Part shown: positions 33,710 through 45,738 of the stretch, piece after piece
Numbering within the stretch: the stretch's first letter is position 1
Layout: each line of letters begins with the position of its first letter
DNA from: Ottelia alismoides
Taxonomy: Eukaryota; Streptophyta; Magnoliopsida; Alismatales; Hydrocharitaceae
Assembly: GCA_037367405.1 (NCBI GenBank)
Contig: JAZKJV010008261.1
Coordinates: 1,178,001 to 1,242,000 of the forward strand
DNA length: 64,000 bases
Reading direction: 5' to 3'
Position numbers and translations under genes: made by a program
The notes under the pieces: generated by a model
Databases searched by the model: none
Seen by the model: the letters and a program-made list of their open reading frames with translations, nothing else
What the model was told of the DNA's origin: nothing

Positions 33710-35080
33710 TCAAAGACCACATCTCATGCAAAATGAATAGGGGGCGACATCAACGACCAGTGGCTCATGATCTAGATATGGTTTGAGCCGCTGCCCGTTA
33801 ACACGAAAGGTAGAATCCGATGACATTTCAGATATGTCAATGCTCCCATTGTCATGTACCCTTTGGACCAGGTATGGTCCCTTCTGCTTGCTCTGCAACT
33901 TCCCTAGAAATAATCTAAGCCTAGCATCGAACAACCATACTCACTGATCTGGCTCAAACTGCTTGTGGCTGATATGAGAATCATGCCACTCCTTCACTCT
34001 CTCCTTGTATTATAGGCTGCTTGAAAGGCTGCATCTCTAAGCTTCTCCAGGGCTGCCAACTCTGCCCTCCTCTAATATCCTACACTTACTGGATCCAATA
34101 GTATGTCTGTGACAACCCAAAGTGACTTATACCTAATCTCAACAGGTAAATGGCAGGGCTTGCCATAAACGAGGCAAAAGGGAGATGTACCCAAAGGAGT
34201 TTGAAGGAAGTCCGATATGCCCACAAGACCGAGTCCAAAAGCTGTGACCAATCCTTTCGGTCAGGGCGGACTACCTTCTGCAATATAGTCTTGATCTCCC
34301 TGTTCGACACTTCAGCAAGCCCATTGGTCTGAGGATGATATGGAGTGGCTACTCGATGGTCAATGCTAAACTTTCTAGCAAGGGCCTTTACCTCGTCGTT
34401 GACGAAATGGGACTCCCTGTCAGATATCAACACTCTAGCACCCCGAACCGTGAAATGATATTCTTCCTCAAAAATTTGCAAATAGTCCTATTATCTGCGG
34501 TTCGGGCGGGGATGGCCTTGACTCAATGACTAACATAATCAACAACTAACATAATGTACTCAAATCCCTGACTCTTAGAGAATGGACCCATGAAATTGAT
34601 GCCCCATGTGTCAAAAACCTCACAGAAGTGAATGGGCTGCATCGACATCATATCACGCTGTCCACAAGTGCCCATCCTCTGACAGTCAGTACACCTCTTC
34701 ATGAATTCATCAGAATCCTTGAAGAGGGTAGGCCACTATAGGCCGGATTGGAGCACTGTCTGTGCCATTCTCCTCCCAGAGTGATGTCCTCCTGCCTCAA
34801 GCTTGTGGCAGTATGTGAGGATGCTATGGTGCTCCTCTTGAGGAATGCACCGACGCCAGATGCTATCCCCTCCTTCATGATAAAGGACGGGATCCTCCCA
34901 ATGGTAGAACTTGGCCTTCGCGAGGAAGGTCTCAAGTCGCTGTCTGGGACAACCTTGTGGAAATTTCTTGGCAACAAGATAGTTCACAATGTCAGCATAC
35001 CACGGGAGTTGATGCGATAGCAAGGATCGCCTCATCTGGTAAGGTCTCAGAAATGGGATCAGTCTACTCAGATTCCTCAA
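33710..35080 (-). pseudogene. Element B integrase, broken
   Basis: Integrase end of pol, minus strand. N-terminal part 34736-35080: LPWYADIVNYLV, FYHWEDPVLY, CIPQEEHHSILTYCHKLEAGGHHSG, then CTDCQRMG, giving an HHCC zinc-binding motif. Core 34086-34481: LISDRESHFVNDEV with the second catalytic Asp (a Gly of the usual SDGGSHF is changed), [18 protein letters not shown] with the catalytic Glu, and LDSVLWAYRTSF. C-terminal part 33710-33934: LGKLQSKQKGPYLVQRVHDNGSIDISEMSSD and LKPYLDHEPL. Stops and frameshifts separate the parts (near 34735, 34500 and 33940). Confidence 0.92.
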
Positions 35081-35571
35081 GATGCTCTAATCGGGAGAGA
35101 TGATCCGCCACCACATTCTTGACTCCAGGCTTATCCTTAATCTCAATACCAAACTCCTAGAGTAGAAGGATCCATCTAGTCAGTCTCTTTTTGGCATCCT
35201 TCTTTGCTATGAGGTACCTGATGGTGGTGTGATATGTAAAGATAGTCACCTTTGATCAATGGTGTAAGACCTGAACTTATTTAGGGCAAAGACTATGACT
35301 AGCATCTCCTTCTCAGTGACGGTGTAGTTCCGCTGCGCGCATCCAATGTATGGCTAGCGTAGTGAATGGCAAATGACACTCCATCCCTTCTCTGTCCCAG
35401 CACGGCCCCTACAACAAAATCAAAGGCATCCGTCATGATCTCGAATGGGAGAGACCAATCAGACGACTGAAGGATAGAAGCCTCAGCAACTAGACTCTTG
35501 AGAGTCTCAAATGATGCAAGACACTTATCATCTACAATGAACTCAATGTCTTTGGTCAAGAATTCAGTCAA
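35081..35571 (-). pseudogene. Element B RNase H, broken
   Basis: Minus strand. Readable: LTEFLTKDIEFIVDDKCLASFETLKSL, SDWSLPFEIMTDAFDFVVGAVLGQRRD, FAIHYASHTLDA, then degraded YTDHT and AKKDA remains and DKPGVKNVVADHLSR near 35110-35150. These are the usual Ty3/gypsy RNase H motifs, including the Asp in EIMTDA. The first part is open (35299-35571); the second half is broken by stops. Confidence 0.87.
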
Positions 35572-36443
35572 TGGTTGGGTAATCCTACTGATATCATGAA
35601 TGAATCATCGGTAGAAACCGATGTGCCCCAGAAAAGACCGTAACTGTCGCAGGTTGGACGGTGGATTGATTTCCTGATGATATCCACCTTGGCCAGATCA
35701 ACCTCCATGCCTCTATTGGAGATGATATGACCAAGCACCGTCCCTTGAGTCACCATTAAGTGACTCTTCTCATAGGATAATACAAGATGGACCTCGATGC
35801 ATCGCTGAAGGACGTGGTCTAGGCAGTCAAGACAAGCATCAAACCCATCGCCATAGATCGAAAAGTCGTCCATGAAGACCTCTAAGCACTCACCAACCAT
35901 GTCCAAAAAGATGGACAACATGCACCTTTGGAATGTCGCCGGAGCGTTACATAGATCAAAGGGCATCCGTCTGAAAGCATATGTCCTAAAGGGACAGGTG
36001 AATGTGGTCTTGTCCTGGTCTTTGGGCGCAATGGCCACCTAGTTGTAACCGGAGTAGCCATCAAGAAAGCAGTAGTGACTCTTCCCAGCTAGCCTTTCTA
36101 TAATTTGATCAATAAAAGGCATCGAGAAATGATCCTTCTTGGTGGCCTGGTTCAATCGTCTGTAGTCCACACAGACCCTCCAAGAAGTGGGTACCCGGCT
36201 AGCGATCTCCTCTCTAGACTCACTCAAAACTGTAGTGATGCCTGTCTTCTTGGGCACCGCATGTAATGGACTAACCCACTTGGAGTTGGAGATGGGGTAG
36301 ATAAAATCGACGCTCCACCATTTCGACATTTTCTTCATGACAACTTCTCGATGATTCGGGTTCAGCCGTCGCTGGAACTCACACGTTGGCTTGGCGTCCT
36401 CTTCGAGATAGATATGGTGGGAGCACAGGGCCGGACTTATCCC
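35572..36443 (-). pseudogene. Element B reverse transcriptase, broken
   Basis: Minus strand. IYPISNSKWVSPLHAVPKKTGITTV, PTSWRVCVDYRRLNQATKKDHFSMPFIDQIIERLAG and CFLDGYSGYN (36039-36338), then a stop, then VAIAPKDQDKTTFTCPFRTYAFRRMPFDLCNAPATFQRCM and the catalytic VFMDDFSIYGDGFDACLDCL and GHIISNRGMEVDLAKVDII (35620-36038). The FMDD pair is present. The Gly of MPFGLCNAP is Asp. The stop between GYN and VAI is where C keeps Gln, so a CAA/CAG to TAA/TAG change is likely. Confidence 0.93.
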
Positions 36444-37500
36444 CTAGAGATCGGCTACACTCCATCCTATCGCCTTACGGTTCCTTTCAAGAACCTCCAT
36501 CAAACGAGATTCTTGCTCTCCAGTCAAATCTACTGAGATAATGACTGGTTGCATCTCATGCTCGCCCACAAGGAATCTATACTTCAACGACTGCGGCAAG
36601 GGATTCAGCTTTGGGCAACTGGTAGCTGGCAAATCTGTCCTCTGAAAAGTTTGAGTGAAAGCAACCAAATCTGCATGGGAGAACTCTCGCTGATCTTGAA
36701 AATCCGGTAAAGACTGCTCTGCTGGTGTATCTGTACTCTGAATCAGATCAATCTCCACCCTAGCTGCTGGCTCTGTAGGAATTAGACATGTAATCAACTC
36801 ATCAAACTCTACCCAATCAATATCTGACTCCGAGGGATCTGAATCTGAATCAAAAGAAATCTCAACTGCCTCGCTATCCTGAACGCGGTCTCCAGCCTCA
36901 AATGTGTACTCTGCCAAGAATGTGCTCTCCAAGCTCTCCTCTGCTGAAATCTGGAAATCTGTGGTATCTGAGTGTGAGAGGATGGCTCGTGAAACGGGAT
37001 CTGTCCAAGCTGCTTCATCATCCGTGATCACAAAATCGCACTCCTGGTAGACGTCTCGCTCTGCCTCTGTCATATGCTCTGAATCACTAAGCTGCTCTGA
37101 GCAGGTTGAATCTGGCGCTCTAGTCTCATCGATCGTCTCTATTTGTATACTCTCGCCCTCGACGTGAAAGTAATCCTTCCTGCTATCATGATCGGACACT
37201 GCCTTGGCGGTGTCTAAGAACGGGCATCCTAGAATGATGGGGGTATCAGTCACAGACTCAGGTATCTCCGTGTCCAACACAACGAAGTCCACGGAGAATT
37301 GCAGGCCTTGAGTTGTGATGACCACGTCCTTCAGCAACCCCTTCAACCTCTTGATAGATCGATCAGCAAACTGAAGGACTGACCTGCTCTGTCAAAGAGG
37401 GCCAAACTCGAATAGGTCGAGTAAGGCTGCCAGAAGTAGATTGATAGAAGAGCCGCTGTCTAATAGAGTCTGATCGAACCTCTACTCATGGATATGACAC
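36444..37500 (-). pseudogene. Element B aspartic protease and acidic linker
   Basis: Minus strand. The active-site box TLLDSGSSINLLLAALLDLFEFG (Asp-Ser-Gly codons at 37452-37460) is followed by a stop and frame change, then the longest open frame of the element (36444-37346, 300 codons): KDVVITTQGLQFSVDFVVLDTE, TPIILGCPFLDTAKAV, and a long Asp/Glu/Ser-rich linker of about 150 residues, then FLVGEHEMQPVIISVDLTGEQESRLMEVLERNRKAIGW leading into RT. The family protease motif ILGRPFLATA is recognisable. Unlike A, the catalytic triad is intact, so protease loss here is only by frame damage. Confidence 0.88.
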
Positions 37501-39100
37501 CTGACATAAGAAGCCCCTGCATCTGGCCTCTGGCAGACGGTTCTGGATGGCGAAGCAGGTGGCACGAGTGATCACATGGATCTCTAAATGATGGTTCCTC
37601 CTCTTCTTGCGAATGGTGGTCTTCTCTCTATGGTTCCTCTGGAAGAGGGGGATGTGCTCCAGGGACTCCTGTAGAGTCAGCTGAATCTGAAATCTGTCGA
37701 CATCTGCTGATTGAACTCTAACTGATGGGATTTTTTTAGATTTTGTTTTTTATTCCCCTTAGCCAAGCGGAGTGCTTGAGGGAAGGGGATGGCTGGGCCC
37801 TCCTCAGATGGAGGGCTAGGAATGGGTCCCTATTGCTGAGATGAAACATAATCCATACACATATCTCCAGGCATCGCAGATGGACTCACAAATAAAGAAC
37901 CCTTTCCTTTATTATTTTTTTGGAATAGTCCTGAGATACAGTGACATAAGGAAATGCAACAGGAATAAAATGGGTGGCCTCAGTACCACCCGCAACATCT
38001 GGACTTGCGGCATCGACACCGCACTCTGACTCAACATCATCATCTCTGGTGGTATCAGCACCACCTCCTGCATCTGGTGAAGTGACAGCCTCAGTACCAT
38101 CAGCTAGATCTACATCCTTGGTGGCGTCAACACCACCATCATCAACATCATCATGAGCGGCATTAGCACCACTCTCCTCCTCATCTGGTGTTCCTGAGTC
38201 CTCATGTGGTCGTCACTCAGATGAGGTGCCACCGGCTGGCATCCTACCGCTCCTAAGTGTAACAAAGTCAGCATCAAAAGTATATGCAGAAATATCACCA
38301 AGTGAGTCACTAGGAGTCGTAACCTCTATAAACTCTACCTGCTCAGACTTCCTCTTAAGGTTGTTCGGATTCGACTCGATCTGAGCGGGTAAGGCGACCT
38401 TACCTTTCACAATCTCCCTCATCTCCTGACGGAACTTGTCCATCTCCCACCTGAAAGTGAGTTGCTGCTCAGAGAGAAGGCAAGATAAATCATCAAGTGC
38501 TGGGTTCTCATAAGCTGTCCCATGAGAACCGGACGGGTTGCCTCTCTAGAAGTGAGGCTGCTGCTGCTGAGAAGGATGCAGGAGATACTGGTGATAGAAC
38601 TGCTGAGGCTGCTGCTGCTGCCTTCACGGCTGTCCCTGCTGATAGGGACGAGGACCCTGCTGGTAGTGTGGCTGTGGCTGTGGGAACTAGGGCTGCTGGT
38701 GCTGCTGGCTGTACTGGCCACCCTGAACTGGATGCTGCTGCTGGGATGAGGCACCTCCAGTCGTCCATCGGAATCCGGGATGGTCTTGGCGGATCCCAGG
38801 CTGAGGTTGGTCATACCAAATCCCGTTGACTTCCATCAACGGCTCCAGCTCGTAAGTGGGTTGGGGAAGGACTGCCAGGGGATGATCCAGCTGGTAGATC
38901 ACCATCTGAGTGTCCAGAGATGGTGGTAGCTAGAAATACGGTTGCTGCTGGAACGACTCTGCCTGAATGTGAAGCACCTGTTGGTAGTGGGCAGAGGGCT
39001 GGGTCGAGCTGCTGCTGTTGGGGTCAGCCCGTGACCTGAGACGGGGCTGAGAAGCTGTCTGTGCCTCCTGAAGATACAAGATCTGTGTCTTAAAGTCACG
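37501..39100 (-). pseudogene. Element B gag C-terminal region: Gln-rich, TLRSG motif, acidic linker
   Basis: Minus strand. A Gln/His-rich stretch (about 38530-38905, QQQHPVQGGQYSQQHQQ, encoded by CTG/CAG-rich DNA), then ENPALDDLSC, WEMDKFRQEMREIVKGKVALP and SDSLGDISAYTFDADFVTLRSGRMPAGG (38213-38500), then a long Asp-rich, repetitive linker (about 37950-38210). TLRSG is a conserved word in Athila-type gag-protease junctions. The stretch is crossed by several frames on both strands; the plus-strand frames at 37974-38156 and 38497-38829 are products of the repeated triplets. No CCHC knuckle seen. Confidence 0.75.
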
Positions 39101-40437
39101 CAGCATCTATGCCATCTGATTTATCTGAGACATGCCCTGACACTGCTTCTTCTCTATGATCTCGATGCGGTCCAGCTTCTCGCTAATAATACCCATATCA
39201 GCGGCCGACGAGTCTGCCTGTGCTGCGGCTGCTGAAGATGTAGAAGGACCTACATCGATCCGTGCTATCATCTGATAGGACACGGCCTGTGGTGTGGGCT
39301 TCCCCTGTGTATAGAGGCGGGTCTGGGACATGATTGTATAGTTCTCTGCCATCTCCTCGTAGATGGCCTAGACATGATCCTCATCCTTGGAGAAATAGGA
39401 ACCCCTACAAGATGCATTCACTAACCCTTGCAACTCCGATGTAAGCCTGCAGAAGAAACTCTGAACAAGGTTGGGCTTGGATATGTCATGATAAGGACAC
39501 CGGTCAGTGAGCTCTCTGAATCTGTCCCATACCTCATGGAATTGCTCGTTAGGAAGCATGGAGAAGTTGTTGATGAGGGCTCACACTGCATTTGTCCGAC
39601 CGAGTGGGTAGTACTTATTCAAGTACTCGTTCCAGAGTTGTTCCCACGATGTGCCATATTTCCCTAGGTGCTTCAGCTAATAGGCTGCTCTATCTATGAG
39701 TGAAAATGGAAACGCCATCATCTTGATGGTATCCTCGTCCATGAGGCGACCATGGATGGTGCTGCAGATCATCTCGAACTCCTGAAGATGGAGGTGCGGC
39801 CCTCGGTGGCATGCCCATGGAATCTGGGCAGTAGCTGAATGGTATGAGGTGGGAGCTTGAAATCTCCCAGAATAGCTGGCAGCTGAATCCATCTGTGGGT
39901 TAGAGTTGCACCAGGGTTGTGCAACTCTCTCATCGAACGTGCGGGTGCGGCTGGCTGCACTGTCTCATCCGGTTCTCCTCCCTTAGGAATGCCTCCTCCT
40001 CCACCAGCTCTGTGCTGCTCTCTGTCCACTCGCATTTGCTCCATCTCTCGGCGCATATCAGCCATGAAAGTTCCCTGGTCTCTAATCTGACGCTGCATGG
40101 TCTCCAGGGAAGCTAACGAGGTGTTGTTGATGGCACCCTGATCAAGTACATAGGTATGGGTCTGGCCGGGTCCATCCGTGCGCTCCTTGCTGCTGGCCAT
40201 GGTCTCTGCAAAGGCAAAAGACCCAAACTCAGGTGCCGTCAAATGATCAAATGTCTGCTATTGTCTCTGCTCGGGCACCTCAGGACTAGTAGAAGGGTGG
40301 TCGAGGGGGAACAGGGCGGAGTCAAACTTGGGTTCGGAGAGCGGGTCTAGGCTCTCACGAACCAACCTAAATGAGTGGACTGGAGTGCTCGAAAGCAGTG
40401 CAACCAAAGGCTGCCTAAGGGACCTTCGGCCCATCAT
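39101..40437 (-). pseudogene. Element B gag (capsid region), broken
   Basis: Gag polyprotein that would build the particle. I place the start at the ATG at 40437 (minus), giving MMGRRSLRQPLVALLSSTP, because this frame joins the next conserved segment through one TAG (RQ, stop, QTFDHLTAPEF). Then: ASLETMQRQIRDQGTFMADMRREMEQMRVDREQH (coiled-coil-like, about 40020-40110), IQLLPRFHG, a frameshift near 39800, LQEFEMICSTI, DEDTIKMMAFPFSLIDRAAY (39677-39760), NEQFHEVWDRFRELTDRCPYHDISK, LVQSFFCRLTSELQGLVNASC (39368-39559) and SEKLDRIEIIEKKQCQGMSQINQM (39107-39180). The segment order matches element A. Confidence 0.87.
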
Positions 40438-41980
40438 CGTGATGTGGAGAGTGAAGGTGGATGAGATCTAGAAAACACACAAGATCGGGCAAACAAGCCC
40501 CCAATTCACCTACTCACGCAGAGCTGATGACCATAAAGGTTTGGTATTTTATCTTGTCGATTTTATTAGGTGATCAATCAGTCTATCAGAGCGATTAAGC
40601 GAGCTGTTGGGAATCCAACGCTCTCAGGAGACTGTCCTGATCCCAAGGCTAGATCTTTCCCAGCCAGTATAAGTTGCGGACCATTTACAATCTACCCGAT
40701 CAACTCGCTCTGTTAAGGATATCGTGGCACGCTTTACCAGAAAACGGAGCGATCCTCACTGGAGAACGAGTAACCCGAAATCAGTAGTATGAGGAGAGGT
40801 CGGATATGGCTCTAGCCTAGTGTGCGGGTCAGTCTCTCTCTCATCCAAATCAGAAAATGAGGGGATTGCTCTCCCAAGATAAAATTTTAAATCAGGTGTC
40901 TTTTAGGGTCAAGTGTGTTTAGCAGTCCCAATTTTATAGTTTTTCCTTTTTAGATAGTTTTCAAGCAAACAACGCCTAACGAATTTTCTGATTCTCCCGA
41001 TTATTTTTTGTTCCAAAAACAAGGGAGAGAAGTCGAAAAAGTCAATGCTCGGTCAAAGACTATGATGCATGCAGAGTAAGAAATGCATACCTGACTCAGC
41101 TCTCTACATGCAGGGTGATCCGTGCATAAAATAAAGATAGGAATAAAACTACCTATATGATGCAAGAAGAAATCAAACTTAGACATAAAATTTCTACTCG
41201 AGAAGCATAGTAGCTAACGGGTCAACAAGAGGGGTCGGAGTCCGGTCTCTGATGCCGATCAGTGTCCGTCACAACGGATCCTGCCAGCGCTGTATACAAC
41301 CTCTAGTGGCACATAACCCCTCAGGTGTCCGAGTTAGCTTTTTCTTTTGTGATTTAATTAATCAGATCCACTTATTGATCTATAGGTACATGCAAGCAAT
41401 TAGGGTTGGGGCCTTAATTAGTTACGTCACAGTCAAGCAAAAATCCTAAGTCTAAGGGCCAAAAACTTCGAGAATCAAAAATAAAAGAAAATATGAATAA
41501 AACAAAACCGGCGTAAAATCTGCGGGGAGGTCCCCCGAGCACACCGGTGCTCGGCGAAATAGACCCCGATAGTCCGCCAAGTCCAATCCAAGTCCAAGTC
41601 CTGTATTATTACAATAATAAAGGCACTGAAATAAAAACTAAGCTAAAACTAAAGCTAAAACTGTAGTCCCTCCAAGGGTCCTGCTCCTGCTCTCCTACGC
41701 TCTCCTGCGGCTCGATGCAGAAATGAGCCGCCTCCGCTTCGCTCGGGTGCCTCGGCGCTCCTAAGATAGCCGCCCTCGCTCGTCGGGCCCTCACAAGAAA
41801 GATAGAACATGAAGTATGGTCAGATCGTAGTTATATAAAAATAAAATAAAATAAAATAAATGAAAAATAAAAATAAAGAAAAAGAAATGAATACAAAAAC
41901 AAAAAGGAAAAAAGCAAATAAAGAAAAAGAAGAAGAAAATCAAAACAAAACTTAAAACGGAAAACCAACTACTAAGCCGT
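40438..41980 (-). other. Noncoding leader of element B
   Basis: No gene seen. Matches the E0 leader near 40560-41000 and the D leader (gtccggtct, gatcggtgcccgccacaac-like words) at 41235-41335. Contains the leader box (41022-41125) and ends in a purine-rich, AAATAAA/AAGAAA-type tract (41830-41940) just before the PBS. Confidence 0.7.
41022..41125 (-). other. Conserved leader box, element B copy
   Basis: Shares gggagagaag, tatgatgcatg and the ctctctacatg end with A, D and E0, but is the most divergent. The start codon seen in the others is followed directly by a stop (ATGTAG) here. The upstream frame 41001-41186 keeps SACIIVFDRALT, comparable to SCIIRFNGEIS of D. Confidence 0.5.
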
Positions 41981-42000
41981 GCTCCATGGCAATGACACCA
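41981..42000 (-). other. Primer-binding site of element B, tRNA-Asp type, decayed
   Basis: Plus strand gctccatggcaatgacacca, the reverse complement of a degraded TGGCGCCGTTGCCGGGGAGC (15 of 20), 3 bases from the LTR at 42004. Most changes are transitions. Confidence 0.75.
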
Positions 42001-42003
42001 CTC

Positions 42004-45000
42004 TGATGAGCGCTCAGCCGATCAGGGTTAAGTCTCAAAAAATCAGATCAAGGTCGTTGCGACCCCAAATGACAAAGCGTGGCTCAATCAAGAAAATTTC
42101 AGACCACCATAGAAATCAATCAAGCAATCAAATACAAGGCAAGCGATCCTGCTAGTTTATTTAACCAGGTATAGCAACAGGGTCGATCACAAGGAGCACG
42201 GAATGACAAGTCTACAATGTATTCGGGTCACCAAGAAATAGAAGAAATTTGGTGGTTTTTAATTTTTCAAATTTTTTATGATTTTATAATAAAGAAAGGA
42301 ATAAAGAAAATAGACAAAAGGAAAACTCAAACAATTATTTAAATGGCCAAAATAACTCCAAAATTCAAAACCAAAATATTTTTAGGTTTTTAAAATATTC
42401 AAGTGTTTTTGTGAGTTTTATGGGGTTTTTCTGATTTTTAATTAGTTTTCTAAAAATCAAAGAAGGTCAAAAATAGTGAGCAATGTACAGCTAGGATATA
42501 AACACAAATTAAGTGTATTTAAAATGCCTATAAAATCCTAGCAATAATTTTATTGAAACTATAAAATAAAAGCTACCTACATAAAAAAACACATTTTTGT
42601 TTTTTGTGAATTTTTAATGATTTTTATAAGATTTTAAATCTTTTTCCATTTTTAGGAGTTTTATAAATGGGAATAAGACAAAAATTGCACAGGAACTAAA
42701 ACAACATAAAACACACAATCACAATTTCTTTTGGAGTTTTCAAGATATTTTGATATTTTTAATTGATTTTCCAAAACAACCAGGAACACTTTTTAAGGTT
42801 TTTGAATTTTTAAAAATAACAAACGAAATCAAAACAAACCATAAAAATCATCCAAAATTCCTACACAGTAGCAGGAGCTACGTGTCCAAATCTCAGGATT
42901 TTTGGAGCAATTTTTCTATTTATTTTATTAAACACAAAGCACACAGATCACAAGGACCAAAATTCAAATAAGTTAAGTTCTGGGACCAAACAATAACAAG
43001 CAATAAAAATGTAGGGTCCAATCTACAATTTCTCCATTAAAAATCGCATATGTCACAAATCAACGTTCACATGGGCATATTTGCAAATTTGAAAAGTAAC
43101 TACTCAATCAATAACATAAGAGAAGTTCGGGATAAACAGTGTAAATAACTCAACTAAATGCGTGACAAAAAACGTGGGTCCACACAGACAGGACTAAACT
43201 GCAAATATGAGAAACTACAGATACTGGAATGCAAAATGGTTCCATTGTGATTTTTATTTTACAGACTAAAATAAAAACTGAAAGAAATGCATGGTAGAAG
43301 ATGTATATACCCATGGAGCTCGTGGCAGGTGCGTGAGAGAACGCATGGCGGCCACAAATGAAGTTCGATCGTGCAGCTCTAGACGCATCAGATGCCAGAT
43401 TTGACGGTTGTCAAATGGTCGGGGATGTGGCTAGTATGGGACCATTAGATCTGACATCTAACGGTCTTACACCTCCAGTGGATGAACGATTGGGATAAAA
43501 TCTGGGAGATGGCGATGATCCGACGGTAGAGAGGGTGCCTGGAAGAACTGTGCCTGGGCGAACTTCGCCGGAGCGCAGGAGGTGATCAGTAGCTCCGACG
43601 AAGGATCAGGCGACACCGGTGGACTCGTGGGCTGGTTCCGTGTCAGATGGCCGGTTCTGATGGGAGGTCCAACTGTCGGATCGGCAAGGCGGCGCAAGGG
43701 ACCTGGGGACACTCCGATGAGGACGAGCGAAGGCAATCTGGAGGGTCTCCGCGCGCATCAAGGCCTGCAAAGGAAAGTTCTGACTTGGAGCTACTCTCAG
43801 CCGGGTTTATTAAGTTTAAAAGGCAAAGAAGCGGTGGCGGATGGGTGTGGGTCTCCGGCGAAGATGGTAGAGGAGACCTATCTCCTAATCTCAACGCAAT
43901 GGTCGAATGTCAGGGTGATCAGGGTGCGTAAGGAGATGGGGGGTGAGCGTGTGAGTTGATCTGAGCGGATGAGTGATGGTAATGAAGCTCCGACCGGCTG
44001 GTCGGAGCTGGCGGATCTACGACGACGATAAATGGAAGAAATGGATAAATGACAGAGCTAGGAGGGACGAATAAGGTACCTGAAGGTCTGAACTAGATTC
44101 TTAGCTCCAGGGAAAGTGGACGGTGGGGTTGTGGCCTCGACCACGCTGCGGCAGGCGAAGGAGGCTCCTCGTGGTGGTTCTCCGGCCATGACAAGTGAGC
44201 TGTGGCTACACGCACCAACTTGAGCACTAAAGGTGGCCTCCGTCGTCTGTCACTATGAAGAAGGTCTCTAGGGTATCAAGAAGGGATGCGGCACAAGCTC
44301 AGGACCTAGGGAATCGAATGAAGGTATTTAAAGCAATCCCAGGTGGCTGGAAGAATCAGGTAGAGGTGCGCGAACCGAGGGTCAGATCCCTAAAGATTCA
44401 TACGGGCGTGGATCGTGGATCCTTCCTCTCTAATCGGAGCCTCTAAGTGAAGGGAATGGTGATTGGATCGGGTCTAGAGAATTTGGCGAAAAGTGCGCAA
44501 AAGCCAGATCCGAGCGAAGGGGAGTCCGGGGGGGGGGGGAGGGGGTAGTTGATCGGAGTAAACAATCCTCCCCGAACCAATTAGAAAATAGTATTTATAA
44601 AAACATTTATAAATTCAATAAAAAATAATAAATGATTTTAAATTAAAAGTGTGTAAAATAAAAAAAGTTTGTAAATTTTCAAACTTATTTTCTGTTATTT
44701 TTATTTATTTTTATAAAAAATAAATTATGGTATATACAATATAATGTATTGTATATAGGTATAAAATACCTATGAATTATGTACAATTAATTTTATTTAA
44801 TTATTTTTACAAAAAGAACCTAATTTTATATTTTATTTATTTACAACATAATATTTGGAGTATAAAATAATTTTTATTTTATTTTTATTGTTTATTTACA
44901 AGTATAAAATAATTAGGGAAGGATACACATATACATGTATTATGTACAAGTGAGAGAGAGAGAGAATTTTATTCTATTTTTATTCAATTTTCTGATTTTT

Positions 45001-45375
45001 ATTTTATTTTAGAAATATATACAAGGAAGTAAAAACACTTCTTTATATTTATTTTTGTAAAAATAAATTATATACACATATAATACATATATACAATACG
45101 AAGTGGCCCTATCTCTCTCTACCTATTCTATTTGGCGATCAGGCCAATACTTGGCCTTCTCTTGGGTTTGGATCACATAGTATTTATTCTAAACACTTCC
45201 TTCTTTTTCTTTTATTCTTTTTTATTTTATTTTTGCACAAATACATGCTAATTATGGAATATTAACACATGCATGCTTATTGCTAAGTTACTGTATTTAC
45301 AACTATTTACATGATGCTTTTCCAAGATAATTAGCTAAAATAAAATAATAAAGAGTGATGAATGATGATTTATCA
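42004..45375 (-). repeat. 5' LTR of element B (3.37 kb)
   Basis: From TGATGAGCGCTCA (42004) to GATTTATCA (45375). Keeps the 47 bp missing from the other LTR. Contains the GATCGACCC box (reverse of 42180-42188), a GC-rich island (about 43300-44570), a G-run (44528-44543) and the terminal hairpin. In element sense this copy would drive transcription. Frames in the island (43467-43736 minus, 43582-43959 plus) are not called as genes. Confidence 0.95.
44528..44543. repeat. Poly-G run in the element B 5' LTR
   Basis: About twelve G, then A and five G. The matching place in the 3' LTR (30823-30830) has a much shorter GGGGG, so the run expanded after insertion, or it is a sequencing length error. 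Confidence 0.7.
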
Positions 45376-45380
45376 GCAAG
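45376..45380. repeat. Target-site duplication of element B, right copy
   Basis: gcaag, identical to 28363-28367. Confidence 0.9.
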
Positions 45381-45738
45381 TCCCAAGGTCGAACTCAAGG
45401 AGGCAAAGGAACAACCTAGAATTTTGTCTATCAAAGTTCATGCACGGTTTTCGAGGTGATATTATTTTTGGTATTTTTAATGCGATTTTGGAATGCAAAA
45501 TGCAAATATGGCCAATTTTAGGGACTAAAAAGCAATTTTCAATCAAAACAATGTTTGAAAATTATAAAACTTAGTCGAGGTGTCAAATTTGGTGAAATGA
45601 ATGCATTATATTTTTTTTGGAATTTTTGGATGCAAGAAAAATATTTTATGAATTTATGAGTGCAAACAAAGTGAATTTCAATATTTATGTATAATAAATA
45701 TTAAACCTATTTATTTTCAAGAAACAAAATTATCCAAG
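45376..45738 (-). repeat. X-family LTR fragment, right piece after element B
   Basis: Continues the LTR of 28214-28367, following E0 1608-1971 through ggtcgaactcaagg and cctatttattttcaag, and stops at ttatccaag, where the sequence switches to the opposite strand of the same LTR family. Confidence 0.8.

Larger units (their letters stand above)
28368..45375 (-). mobile_element. Element B: full-length Athila-like Ty3/gypsy retrotransposon
   Basis: 17.0-kb minus-strand element with both LTRs, perfect 5-bp target duplication, PBS, leader, gag, protease, RT, RNase H, integrase, hairpin array and PPT. It sits inside an X-family LTR whose sequence continues cleanly across the insertion (cttgggcaag, then tcccaaggtcgaac). 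The LTRs are similar along their whole length but differ by many C/T and G/A changes and small indels, so the insertion is not recent. Coding frames carry stops and frameshifts. It is the best reference copy in the window for the family's layout. Confidence 0.95.

Noticed and set aside
34150..34529. Plus-strand frames within the element B integrase region
   Set aside because: Antisense shadows of the well-supported integrase core.
43582..43959. 125-codon frame in the element B 5' LTR and its counterpart at 29921-30217
   Set aside because: Similarity follows from LTR duplication. Frames on both strands overlap and lengths differ between the copies.
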